This document shows, piece by piece, positions 1 to 7,384 of a stretch of DNA of 59,944 nucleotides. This DNA is from Acidobacteriota bacterium (lineage in GTDB: Bacteria > Acidobacteriota > Terriglobia > Terriglobales > Acidobacteriaceae), in the NCBI GenBank assembly GCA_003010405.1, contig PJLO01000005.1:1-59944 (forward strand), in the 5' to 3' direction. Both the position numbers and the translations under genes were made by a program. Numbering within the stretch: position 1 is the stretch's first letter; each line of letters begins with the position of its first letter. The notes under the pieces were generated by a model. The model was given only the letters and a program-made list of their open reading frames with translations, made no database searches and had not been told where the DNA came from.

Positions 1-159
1 ACAGATCAAGCGGGGGACTTGCCTATTGTTCTCCTGCTCTCGCTTTCCAAGCAGCTGACCCGGAAGACCCAAAACCCCGTCTACCCTCCTCGACCCGCCT
101 CCGTTTCGCGATCTGAAAAGCTTCTTGCTGCGGTCGTCACTTGTCCTTGGGGACGGTAA
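1..159 (+). CDS. Possible 3' end of a gene cut by the window edge
   Basis: Frame 1 is open from the first base to a TAA at 157-159 and would encode 52 residues, with a hydrophobic stretch (DLPIVLLLSL) near its start. No family is recognisable. The frame could be open by chance, since the following kilobase is poorly coding, so this is only a weak candidate for the end of a gene that begins outside the window. Confidence 0.2.
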   Translation, partial: TDQAGDLPIVLLLSLSKQLTRKTQNPVYPPRPASVSRSEKLLAAVVTCPWGR

Positions 160-245
160 CGTAGAATGGTGACCGCTGTCACAGCATCCTAGACTAACTG
201 GCTCTACGCTTTAACCTTCGTACGAGGGGGTGTGCCATAGCAGAC

Positions 246-1013
246 GTGATTGATGCTTTTTTTTGTGTACCGAAGAAGGGCAACGTTAAGCGGCTTGAGG
301 ATTGTGTTCCCTACGGTGAGAATCTTGCCTCACTGCTCGGCGCGAGCGGCGTCAGCGGTGCTGTCGTAGCTCCCTGCGCGTGTTCAGAGTGCCCTCACGT
401 TTGGAACTGCGCGGAGCGGCGGACTCAGGAAGTTGTGGATATTGTAGCGCGGAGTCCAAACGAGCTACGTGGGCTTGCGTGCTACGACCCACTGCGAATC
501 GGCGATAGCTTGCGGTGGATCGATAAGGCAATCACTGCGGGTAAGCTGGTAGGCGGTTATGCGCAGGCCGGGTGCAGTGTCTCCGGGTTGGATGCGGCCC
601 GCAAGTATCCGCTTTACGGGCTTTGCGCCAAGCTGCGCTCGCCAATGGTGATTGAATTTGCAAGCACTGAACGTTGGGTAAATCACCGTCCCCAAGTAGA
701 AGTGGTGGCTGCGGATTTTCCTGAACTTGACCTAGTGCTGGTTCCACCACCAGAAACCGAGGCGGCCAGTATAATGCAGATACTGAAGCGTTTTCCGCGA
801 ATTTCTTTTTTGCTGTGCCCGCGTGAGTTGCAATCCAATTTCGCTCTACGCGAGTACGTGGAACATCAAGGGCGTGACCGCGTTTTGTTTCGCTCGTCCG
901 CGGACGGATGGACCCATTCGGTAGAGACGGCGCTTGCATTGCCGCTCAATCTGGAGGCGAAAGAAGCGTACTTTTCCGGAAACGCCAAACGACTGTTCGG
1001 GTTTTTGCAATAG
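246..1013 (+). CDS. Amidohydrolase-2-like protein with lost metal ligands
   Basis: A 255-residue protein with the layout of the amidohydrolase-2 (TIM-barrel) family. It has an N-terminal IDA strand, an ELRGLACYDPL segment matching the family's 'G.a.idP' strand, a KYPLYGLCAKL helix where members carry 'yPlYe.c.el', and a C-terminal SGNAKRLFGF matching the usual 'NA.rlf'. The N-terminal HxH metal motif is replaced (IDAFFCV), and the histidine after strand 5 is replaced by VIEFAS. Metal-dependent hydrolysis therefore looks unlikely; a structural or divergent role is possible. The start is GTG; a GAGGGGG stretch lies about 15 bases upstream, a little far for a ribosome site. Neighbouring DNA is poorly coding, so the gene may be a relic. 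Confidence 0.55.
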   Translation: MIDAFFCVPKKGNVKRLEDCVPYGENLASLLGASGVSGAVVAPCACSECPHVWNCAERRTQEVVDIVARSPNELRGLACYDPLRIGDSLRWIDKAITAGKLVGGYAQAGCSVSGLDAARKYPLYGLCAKLRSPMVIEFASTERWVNHRPQVEVVAADFPELDLVLVPPPETEAASIMQILKRFPRISFLLCPRELQSNFALREYVEHQGRDRVLFRSSADGWTHSVETALALPLNLEAKEAYFSGNAKRLFGFLQ

Positions 1014-1114
1014 GCTTTGAGTCTGAGTGCATGAGCAAAATTGCGCAGAAAGACAAATCGTTCCGGTCTTGCCTGAGCGGTTTGTCCAGGCCATTCTGCG
1101 GCGATAATGTTCTA

Positions 1115-1423
1115 TCAGTAGCGTTCGTGTTCATGATCCGAGTTATTGTCCTTCGCGAAAGTTGTTGGCTCGGTAAGCTTACCGATCCTTTTTACAGCCC
1201 TCACGGCAGGCAGGGTCGCGGCGATCACGGGAGCCGTGATCATACAGGCGGAACCCGCGTCCATGTTTCGCGTCTTACCCAACGGCATGCGATCTGTCCT
1301 TGTACCCGGAATTGTATTCACGTCTTTCGTGACCCCGTTTCCGTAGCCAACGGGGTGCAGGATTGTGCTCAGCTGAGCATTGGCTGTGGCAGTAAAGGAA
1401 CCGACAGTTAGAACAGCCACCAC
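1115..1423 (-). CDS. Small putative secreted protein
   Basis: A 102-residue frame that begins with a hydrophobic stretch ending in TATANAQ, like a signal peptide with an A-x-A cleavage site. Reading upstream in frame adds FRKLKSIL, which would complete the positive n-region of a signal peptide but contains no start codon. The start is therefore uncertain, and the gene may be truncated at its 5' end. The mature part ends in DNNSDHEHERY and has no recognisable domain. Only the signal-peptide-like start supports it. Confidence 0.3.
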   Translation of the reverse strand: MVAVLTVGSFTATANAQLSTILHPVGYGNGVTKDVNTIPGTRTDRMPLGKTRNMDAGSACMITAPVIAATLPAVRAVKRIGKLTEPTTFAKDNNSDHEHERY

Positions 1424-1978
1424 AAGAATTGATTTAAGTTTCCTGAATTGTCCTGTTTCTCGCGTTACGTTGGTACCCGTGGCTTGAAGTTTGTACGAAA
1501 GAAAACACGAAAGGTGGCGTCGAATTGCGCGGGAGAAACACCGGGTGGGAAACCCTTAGTTGGGGGGATTCAAACTGTTTTCCAGCGCACGCGAAATGCC
1601 AACAATTCGCGTTGTGTGACTTGCGCTACAAGCCGCTCTCGCATAACATCTTGTTCACAGCGGTGCCGACCTGCAAAGTTTGTGATGGAGTGGAACACCA
1701 CTGCGAACCGATATTTCAAAACAGGGTGCCTAACTCGACAATTGGTCTGGTGTGCTGATCCCCAGTCGGATCGGCCTAAAGGACCACGGAAGGTGCCCAA
1801 CTTGGTGAATCGGGTTCACAGCACCCCCGCTCCACACGGCCACGCGGGTCGGTATCCATCAGCGTATTCGGCGACTCTTTTTCCTTCGAGTCGTTCCGCG
1901 TGCGTTTCCGAGTCGAGAAATATATAGAGACATAATCTGGCCAGTTTGCGAGTGGCGGCCTTTTTAATCCAGGAGGTC
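1424..1978. other. Stretch with no convincing gene
   Basis: Several overlapping frames of 70-160 codons are open here on both strands, but their translations are rich in Arg, Ser, Cys and Thr and have no recognisable domain or good ribosome site. With the palindrome that follows and the junction of a large repeat at 2031, this looks like non-coding or decayed DNA. Confidence 0.5.
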
Positions 1979-2016
1979 AGAGTGCGCACTCGGCTGGCCA
2001 GCTAAGTGCGCACTCT
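1979..2016. repeat. Perfect inverted repeat at the edge of the duplicated block
   Basis: AGAGTGCGCACT (1979-1990) and its reverse complement AGTGCGCACTCT (2005-2016) flank a 14-base centre that itself contains the palindrome GCTGGCCAGC. The structure ends 14 bases before the start of the 3.95 kb repeat and 7 bases beyond the ilvN stop codon. It could end ilvN transcription on the minus strand (no T run follows) or be a recombination or protein-binding site. Confidence 0.7.
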
Positions 2017-2022
2017 AGATTA

Positions 2023-2547
2023 CTATTCGACAATGAAATCGGGAGTTTGTTCATTGTTGGGTTCGCTGGTTCGGGCGCCGCGTCTCATGGCGACGATACC
2101 GGTGCGTACCATTTCGAGGACACCGAATGGGCGCAGGACATCGAGCAGGCCGTCGATTTTGTCTTCGGCGCCGGTGATTTCAATGGTGATGGACGACAGC
2201 GCGACATCGACTACGCGTGCGCGGAAGACGCTGGCCAGCTCCAGCACCTGTGAGCGTACTTCCTGCGGGGCCGCGACCTTGATCATGGCCAGATCGCGCG
2301 TGATGACCGGCACCGCCGAGACGTTTTCGACCAGCAGCACGTTGACCAGTTTGTAGATATTGGCTTCGATGCGCCGGGCCTGGTCGGCATCGGCTTCCAC
2401 GGTAATGGTCATGCGCGAGACATCGGGCTTTTCCGTTCGTCCCACGGTCAACGACTCGATGTTGTAGCCGCGTCGGCGGAACAGCAGGGCCACCCTGGCC
2501 AGGGCGCCGGACTTGTTTTCAACATAGACAACGAAGGTATTCAGCAT
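2023..2547 (-). CDS. ilvN: Acetolactate synthase small subunit, copy 1 (altered C-terminus)
   Basis: Regulatory subunit of acetolactate (acetohydroxyacid) synthase, which in this family gives the catalytic subunit valine feedback control and full activity. The 174 residues begin MLNTFVVYVENKSGALARVA, the N-terminal ACT domain (about 1-78), followed by the usual C-terminal ACT-like domain. The gene starts 3 bases after the ilvB stop, with GGAGGA inside the end of ilvB as ribosome site, so the two are a translationally coupled operon. The end is odd: the shared sequence stops after TPDFI and this copy reads only V-E before a TAG in foreign DNA, whereas copy 2 reads ten more residues. The lost tail lies outside the ACT domains, so function is probably kept. 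Confidence 0.95.
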   Translation of the reverse strand: MLNTFVVYVENKSGALARVALLFRRRGYNIESLTVGRTEKPDVSRMTITVEADADQARRIEANIYKLVNVLLVENVSAVPVITRDLAMIKVAAPQEVRSQVLELASVFRARVVDVALSSITIEITGAEDKIDGLLDVLRPFGVLEMVRTGIVAMRRGARTSEPNNEQTPDFIVE

Positions 2548-2550
2548 GGT

Positions 2551-4272
2551 TTACACGTCCTCCGCGGTTTCCACCAGCGGGCTTGGCCGCCGGATCATGT
2601 CATGCAAAGCAGCGCCGGCGGCAACCATCGGATAGACGGCGTCCTCCTGCTCGACCCTGAAGTTGATTAGAACCGGACCGTCATGGCTGCGCGCGGCTTT
2701 GACCGTTGGGACGACCTGAGAACGCGTGGTCACTTCCATGGCCCGGATGCCGTAGGCTTCGGCGACCTTCACAAAGTCCGGGCTCAGCATCGGCGTCGAC
2801 TGGTAGTTGCTCTCATAGAAGAACTGCTGCCACTGCCGCACCATGCCGAGGAATCCGTTGTTAATGATGGCGATGTTGATCTTCAGATTCTCCTGCATAA
2901 TCGTGGCCAGCTCCGGCATGGTCATCTGGAAGCCGCCGTCGCCCGCCACAACCCAGACCTCCGCGTCGGGGCGCGCGGTTTTTGCGCCGATAGCGGCCGG
3001 CAGGGCAAAGCCCATGGTGCCCAATCCGCCCGAGGTAACCAGCGAGCGCGGCCTCTCATGCTTGTAGTACTGGGCCTCCCACATCTGGTGCTGGCCCACG
3101 TCGGAGACCACGATGGTGTCGCTGCCCTGTGTCTCGTGCCAAAGGTCGTTGATCACGTGCGCGGCATAGAGGTGTCCCTCATCCGGCAGAGACTGAATGT
3201 CCCGCACCGCGGAGTCACCTTTGAGTTCCCAGATTCGCTCCAGCCACTCGCTGCTGTCGGTGCGAGTTACTTTGGGCAGGAGCTTGGGCAGCACTTCCCG
3301 CAGATCCCCGATCAGAGCAACGTCCACCTTCACGCGCTTGTTGATCTCGGCTGGATCGATCTCGATATGGATCTTCTTTGCCTTCGGAGCATACTTGGCC
3401 AGTTCCCCGGTGACCCGGTCATCGAAGCGCATGCCCAAGGCGAGCAGGAGATCGGCTTCCTGAATGGCCTTGTTCACCCAGGCCTCTCCGTGCATTCCCA
3501 TCATGCCAAGGTTCAGCGGATGAGAGGCCGGGAATGAACCGATACCCAGCAGGGTCATGGCCACGGGAATATGGGTCCGCTCCACGAACTCGCGTAACAG
3601 CTGCGAAGCTTCTGAAATCAGGATTCCGTGTCCGGCCAGGATCACCGGGCGGCGGGAACCGTTAATCATCTTCAGGGCTTCTTCGTAGGTGGCGGGCTCG
3701 GGCTGTATATCGGGCCGGAATCCGGGCAGCTTCGGCACCGAGGCATCCCATTCAAACTCGCAGGAGGCCTGCTGCGCATCCCGGGTAATGTCGACCAGCA
3801 CCGGGCCGGGACGCCCCGAACGGGCTACATAGAATGCCTCGTGGATTGTCTTGGCGATATCTTCGGGTCGGGTAACGATGTAGTTGTGTTTGGTGATGGG
3901 AAGGGTTACGCCGGTAATGTCGATCTCCTGGAAAGCATCGGAGCCAAGCATCTTGCTCCCCACTTGTCCGGTGATACAGACGATGGGCGAAGAATCCATC
4001 ATTGCCGTTGCTATTCCGGTAACCATGTTGGTGGCTCCGGGACCGGAAGTTGCGACCGCGACTCCCACCTGTCCGGTGGCGCGGGCATAGCCGTCGGCCA
4101 TATGCGTGGCTCCCTGCTCATGCCTCACCAGAACGTGATGAATCGTGCTCTGGGTCAAGGCATCGTAGGCCGGAAGAATGGTTCCTCCCGGATAGCCAAA
4201 CACGTGCTTGACGCCTTCCAGCTCCAGGCTTCGCCACAGAATTTGTGCTCCTGTCATCCTCATCAGGGTCAT
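2551..4272 (-). CDS. ilvB: Acetolactate synthase large (catalytic) subunit, copy 1
   Basis: ThDP-dependent enzyme that condenses two pyruvates to acetolactate (valine/leucine) or pyruvate with 2-oxobutyrate (isoleucine), the first common step of branched-chain amino acid synthesis. The 573 residues have the family's normal length. Visible are the N-terminal Pyr domain with the catalytic glutamate in VRHEQGA, the FAD-binding middle domain, and the C-terminal ThDP domain with GDGGFQM and the following N-N. Three ATG codons lie close together: the first (4270-4272) abuts AAGG, while the second (4261-4263) has AAGGA eight bases upstream and may be the true start. It is preceded by a valine-rich leader and attenuator and followed at once by ilvN. 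Confidence 0.97.
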   Translation of the reverse strand: MTLMRMTGAQILWRSLELEGVKHVFGYPGGTILPAYDALTQSTIHHVLVRHEQGATHMADGYARATGQVGVAVATSGPGATNMVTGIATAMMDSSPIVCITGQVGSKMLGSDAFQEIDITGVTLPITKHNYIVTRPEDIAKTIHEAFYVARSGRPGPVLVDITRDAQQASCEFEWDASVPKLPGFRPDIQPEPATYEEALKMINGSRRPVILAGHGILISEASQLLREFVERTHIPVAMTLLGIGSFPASHPLNLGMMGMHGEAWVNKAIQEADLLLALGMRFDDRVTGELAKYAPKAKKIHIEIDPAEINKRVKVDVALIGDLREVLPKLLPKVTRTDSSEWLERIWELKGDSAVRDIQSLPDEGHLYAAHVINDLWHETQGSDTIVVSDVGQHQMWEAQYYKHERPRSLVTSGGLGTMGFALPAAIGAKTARPDAEVWVVAGDGGFQMTMPELATIMQENLKINIAIINNGFLGMVRQWQQFFYESNYQSTPMLSPDFVKVAEAYGIRAMEVTTRSQVVPTVKAARSHDGPVLINFRVEQEDAVYPMVAAGAALHDMIRRPSPLVETAEDV

Positions 4273-4308
4273 CCTTATAAAATCAAATTAATTCGTTTTC
4301 ATAATACA

Positions 4309-4340
4309 AAACCCACCTCCAGCTATCTGGCGGTGGGTTT
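4309..4340 (-). terminator. Attenuator hairpin before ilvB, copy 1
   Basis: On the minus strand AAACCCACC and GGTGGGTTT form a perfect 9-bp stem around an inner CCAG/CTGG helix, followed by TGTATT, the shape of an intrinsic terminator. It lies about 30 bases after the leader-peptide stop and about 36 bases before ilvB. The leader segment CTGGCGGGGG (4393 to 4384) can pair with CCGCCAG plus CCC in the 5' arm of this hairpin (seven base pairs, then three across a bulged A), which would be the competing antiterminator. Confidence 0.75.
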
Positions 4341-4369
4341 CAGAGACTTTTCAGATTCTTAAAGCTTAC

Positions 4370-4480
4370 TTAATCTGCACTCTCCCCCGCCAGGGCTACT
4401 ACGCGGCCTACGCTTAGGCCTACTACACCTACAGCTACACCTACTACAGCGACCTTTGCGGGTTGGACGGGGACTGGCAT
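4370..4480 (-). CDS. Valine-rich leader peptide of ilvBN, copy 1
   Basis: A 36-codon frame, ATG to TAA, between the ilvB promoter region and the attenuator hairpin. It begins MPVPVQPAKVAVVGVAVG and contains 12 valines and 2 leucines; nine of the valine codons are GTA, several in GTA-GTA pairs. There is no isoleucine. A peptide of this kind before a terminator hairpin is the hallmark of ribosome-mediated attenuation, as in the enterobacterial ilvB leader (ivbL): scarce charged Val-tRNA stalls the ribosome and lets the antiterminator form. An AGG lies 8 bases before the ATG. It is too short for routine gene calling. Confidence 0.8.
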   Translation of the reverse strand: MPVPVQPAKVAVVGVAVGVVGLSVGRVVALAGESAD

Positions 4481-4501
4481 CTTTTTTACCTAGAAGGTTT
4501 C

Positions 4502-4530
4502 ATACTCGCGCACTTTAGTTCCAGGGTCAA
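4502..4530 (-). promoter_or_regulatory. Putative promoter of the ilv leader, copy 1
   Basis: On the minus strand TTGACC (4530-4525), a 17-base spacer and GAGTAT (4507-4502) resemble a sigma-70 promoter with a good -35 and a weak -10. Transcription would begin about 15 bases before the leader ATG, a spacing that fits an attenuator leader. Facing it on the plus strand, TTGACT (4567-4572), 17 bases, TAGGCT (4590-4595) could drive trpB2. Confidence 0.5.
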
Positions 4531-4635
4531 GCACAATCTCCGGTCAGCGCGGGGAGACCCGCAATCTTGACTCGCCCGAATGGCTCAATTAGGCTGGCTG
4601 AAACTAATCTCAACAGATCGAACGGTTACGCAATC

Positions 4636-5934
4636 ATGCAGACTCGTTTCACATTGCCGCAGTCCTCGATTCCGACTCATTGGTATAACCTTGCCGCGGA
4701 TTTTCCCGAGCCCATGGATATCCCGCTTCATCCCGGCACGCGTCAGCCCATCACGCCAGCCGAGATGAGCGCCGTCTTTCCGGAAAACCTGGTCGCGCAG
4801 GAGATGAGCACCGAGCGCTACATCGAGATTCCCGAGGAAGTGCGCGACGTCTACGCGCTCTGGCGTCCCACGCCGCTGCTGCGCGCCGTTCGCCTGGAGA
4901 AGGCGCTGAACACGCCGGCGCACATTTACTACAAATACGAAGGCTCCAGCCCGGTGGGCAGCCACAAGCCCAACACTGCGGTTCCGCAGGCCTATTACAA
5001 CAAGGTTGCGGGTACCGCCCGCCTTGCCACCGAGACCGGCGCCGGCCAGTGGGGCTGTTCGCTCGCGCTTGCCTGCCAGCTCTTCGGACTTGAGTGCAAG
5101 GTCTGGATGGTCCGCGTCAGCTTCAATCAGAAGCCCTATCGCCGCCTTCTGATGCAGACCTACGGCTCCACGGTCTATGCCAGCCCCAGCGACCAGACCG
5201 AGTTCGGGCGCAAGCAGCTTGCTGAGAACCCGAACTGTCCCGGCAGCCTCGGCATCGCCATCAGCGAAGCCATCGAGAACACGGTGACCAATCCCGGCAC
5301 CAAGTATGCGCTCGGCAGCGTGCTGAATCACGTCTGCCTGCACCAGACGGTGATTGGCGAAGAATGCATCAAGCAGATGGAAGAAGCCGGCGAGGAACCC
5401 GACGTTGTGGTCGGCTGCGCTGGCGGCGGCAGCAACTTTGCCGGCATCGCCTTCCCCTTCATCCGCAAGAAGCTCTGCGAGGGCAAGGCCTACCGCATCC
5501 TTGCGGTTGAACCCTCCTCCTGCCCGACGCTGACCGAAGGCGAGCTGCGCTACGATACCGGCGACACCGCCGGCATGACTCCGCTGATGAAGATGTATAC
5601 GCTTGGCCGCGATTTCATGCCGCCGTCAATCCACGCCGGAGGCCTGCGTTACCACGGCATGGCTCCCACCGTGAGCCACGCCTACAAGCTCGGACTGCTG
5701 GAGGCCGCCGCCTACCCGCAGAACGCGGTCTTTGAGGCGGCCGTGCTGTTTGCCCGCAGCGAGGGCCTGGTCCCGGCGCCCGAGTCGTCGCACGCCATCC
5801 GCGCCGTCATCGACGAAGCCATCCAGGCCCGCGAGGAAGGCCGCAAGAAGGTCATCGTCTTCAACCTCAGCGGACACGGCCTGCTCGACCTCGCCTCCTA
5901 CGACGCCTACCTCAACGGCCAGCTCCGAGACTAA
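4636..5934 (+). CDS. trpB: Tryptophan synthase beta chain-like protein, TrpB2 type, copy 1
   Basis: PLP enzyme of the TrpB2 subfamily, which in standard tryptophan synthesis joins indole to serine. The 432-residue protein (start ATG before QTRFTLPQ) is longer than TrpB1 (about 400). It shows the PLP-lysine motif GSHKPN, the phosphate-binding loop CAGGGSN and a C-terminal LSGHG. A frame can be extended upstream to a TTG at 4567, but that lies in the promoter region. It is transcribed away from ilvBN and shares their control region; no trpA or other trp gene is present. TrpB2 proteins are often orphan and poorly matched to TrpA, so serine or threonine deamination, or another beta-replacement, cannot be excluded. 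Confidence 0.9.
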   Translation: MQTRFTLPQSSIPTHWYNLAADFPEPMDIPLHPGTRQPITPAEMSAVFPENLVAQEMSTERYIEIPEEVRDVYALWRPTPLLRAVRLEKALNTPAHIYYKYEGSSPVGSHKPNTAVPQAYYNKVAGTARLATETGAGQWGCSLALACQLFGLECKVWMVRVSFNQKPYRRLLMQTYGSTVYASPSDQTEFGRKQLAENPNCPGSLGIAISEAIENTVTNPGTKYALGSVLNHVCLHQTVIGEECIKQMEEAGEEPDVVVGCAGGGSNFAGIAFPFIRKKLCEGKAYRILAVEPSSCPTLTEGELRYDTGDTAGMTPLMKMYTLGRDFMPPSIHAGGLRYHGMAPTVSHAYKLGLLEAAAYPQNAVFEAAVLFARSEGLVPAPESSHAIRAVIDEAIQAREEGRKKVIVFNLSGHGLLDLASYDAYLNGQLRD

Positions 5935-5953
5935 CCCCTCACAACCACTTCCT

Positions 5954-5985
5954 CAACCACCGGCGCCCAAAAGCGCCGGTGGTTG
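5954..5985 (+). terminator. Hairpin after trpB2, copy 1 (complete)
   Basis: CAACCACCGGCGC (5954-5966) and GCGCCGGTGGTTG (5973-5985) form a perfect 13-bp stem around CCAAAA. No T run follows on either strand, so it is a hairpin terminator or mRNA-end structure only by position. The repeat shared with copy 2 ends inside its right arm. Confidence 0.6.
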
Positions 5986-6032
5986 AAGAAGACTGCCTGC
6001 GCCTGCATCATGACCGGAAGTTGAACTTCTCT

Positions 6033-6713
6033 TTACATTGAGTGTTTTAAGAAAATAGCAGTGTGCCCGGTTCGTTCTACTAACGAATATCCTTGCCTCT
6101 CAAGGTTGAGCACGGTTGGCTTCAGAAGGATTTCACGGATAGTGCGGGCGTATATCTCGACCATGATGACCCGAGGTTTTATTGCCCAGTCTTCAATGTC
6201 TTCGAGCACAGGTTCGTCCAGCCCTTCGATGTCGATATTTAAGAAGTCGAAATTTTGATCCGATTTTTGCGCTGCATCTGAAACCACGCTGCGGAGCGAT
6301 CGGCAAGGCACCTTGACGGAATGGGAGTAACCTCTTTCACTGGCAAGCGTTGCGTCGCAGGTCGCGCTGTTGTCGATATCGCGCGATGAAAAGAACTCGA
6401 TCTCCGGCGACTCAGCCGCCCGAAACGAAGGCACGATCGCTGCATGGATATTCAGATCCCGCGGTCTGACGAGCTGGAACAAACGAATCGCTTCCGCACT
6501 GGCGTCGATGTTAACGCCGTTCCACCCCATCAGCCAAAGAAAGGCCGTGTTCGACAACCGGAACGGGTGATGCGCGCCCACATCAATGTAGAAGCCATTT
6601 TTCTGCCCGCGGAAAAATTTATGGAGAAATACGTCCTCTCCATATTGGCTAAAATGGCCATGCAATCCGCCATATCGAAAACACTTGAACAACCGGGGGA
6701 TGAGGTAATTCAC
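6033..6713 (-). CDS. FkbM-family methyltransferase
   Basis: SAM-dependent O-methyltransferase of the FkbM family, usually acting on sugars of polysaccharides or natural products. The 226 residues start with SQYGEDVFLHKFF, then the SAM-binding motif FYIDVGAHHP (about 42-51), the acidic post-motif NIDAS, and the family's C-terminal strand-helix pattern FDFLNIDIEGLDEPVLEDI (about 160-178). The start is GTG, with AGGA six bases upstream. It stands alone, with trpB2 converging on it from the left and the tRNA-Leu gene upstream on the same strand. Its substrate cannot be told from the context. Confidence 0.88.
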   Translation of the reverse strand: MNYLIPRLFKCFRYGGLHGHFSQYGEDVFLHKFFRGQKNGFYIDVGAHHPFRLSNTAFLWLMGWNGVNIDASAEAIRLFQLVRPRDLNIHAAIVPSFRAAESPEIEFFSSRDIDNSATCDATLASERGYSHSVKVPCRSLRSVVSDAAQKSDQNFDFLNIDIEGLDEPVLEDIEDWAIKPRVIMVEIYARTIREILLKPTVLNLERQGYSLVERTGHTAIFLKHSM

Positions 6714-6891
6714 GGCTTATCCTGCGGAGAATCCAATATCGCGTTGAACGTCTAATAGTACGTCATCCGCAGTTGGATTGTATCAGGGGCTAACTTGGAT
6801 CGTGTCGCGGAAAGGCGGGTTTCGAGAGGCACTCTGGAAGCCGTGCACGACGGTGCCGGAACTAATATTCCTAATCTGTGGATTGATTTTC

Positions 6892-6978
6892 TGGTGCCGG
6901 GAGGGGGAATCGAACCCCCACGACCCGAAGGTCGGCAGATTTTGAGTCTGCTGCGTCTGCCAGTTCCGCCATCCCGGC
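6892..6978 (-). tRNA. tRNA-Leu (anticodon CAA)
   Basis: The minus strand reads GCCGGGATGGCGGAACTGGC and ends in CTCCCGGCACCA. The acceptor arm GCCGGGA pairs with TCCCGGC, the anticodon stem GCAGA/TCTGC encloses loop CTCAAAA (anticodon CAA, reading UUG), the variable arm is long (GACCTTCGGGTC) as expected for a class II tRNA, and the T arm GGGGGTTCGATTCCCCC is intact. CCA is encoded. Length 87. Confidence 0.97.
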
Positions 6979-7285
6979 TCTGCGCTGCAAAAATGTTATT
7001 GCGAGGCGCAGGCTGGCCCGAGGCGGTGTTGTGAACAATGCCTCGGAGCAAACGTAGTATCGCACAACAGCTGAGTTGCTGCCAATACACATAAATGCTG
7101 GTGCAATCTTCCCGTCAGAATAACGTGACCTCTCCTGAGAATCGCCACGCCAAAACTAGCTTTTCGGCGCACGTCTAAAATCCCGTAATCTGATGCGAAT
7201 TGAAACGAACTCACTCGCTGTTTCAACGGCTCGAATGGATTCGATTGCAATGTTTGATGCTCCCGATAAACACTATTTCGTACAG
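6979..7285. other. Intergenic stretch upstream of the Lon-like protease
   Basis: About 300 bases between the tRNA and the protease promoter. Open frames on the minus strand overlap the tRNA and have no protein features. I see no repeat or structured RNA here. The tRNA promoter should lie just right of 6978, but no clear hexamers stand out. Confidence 0.5.
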
Positions 7286-7313
7286 TTGCTATTCGAGCAG
7301 ATTTGGATATAAT
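7286..7313 (+). promoter_or_regulatory. Putative sigma-70 promoter of the protease-stress protein operon
   Basis: TTGCTA (7286-7291), a 16-base spacer and a perfect TATAAT (7308-7313) lie about 70 bases before the protease start. Confidence 0.55.
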
Positions 7314-7384
7314 CGGAGCCGCTTTTGAAGTCACGAAAGATCCCGGCTTGACCGCTTGAAGTCGAGCCGCTTTTCGAGGTCTTC

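Larger units (their letters stand above)
2031..5981. repeat. Direct repeat, copy 1 (ilvN-ilvB-trpB2 module)
   Basis: About 3.95 kb recurs at 10759-14710 in the same orientation, offset by 8728 bases. I found no mismatch in the stretches I compared between 2031 and the trpB2 stop at 5934, and translations in both orientations agree throughout. Just beyond that stop the copies differ by three or four single-base changes, then match again up to GCGCCGGTG, after which the flanks are unrelated. The spacing between copies is 4777 bases. Confidence 0.97.

Noticed and set aside
1448..1927. 159-codon plus-strand frame in the left flank
   Set aside because: Composition is Arg/Ser/Cys/Thr-rich and no domain or ribosome site supports it.
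2683..3537. 284-codon plus-strand frame, repeated at 11411-12265
   Set aside because: Antisense to ilvB; its duplication only reflects the repeated block. No ribosome site or recognisable protein.
4580..4768. Possible Trp-type leader peptide before trpB2
   Set aside because: The small frame has only one Trp near its start, overlaps trpB2 without its own terminator hairpin, and runs on in a non-protein-like way.
6892..6978. tRNA-Leu as an integrase attachment site explaining the duplication
   Set aside because: No repeat of the tRNA 3' end was seen elsewhere in the window and no integrase gene is present.
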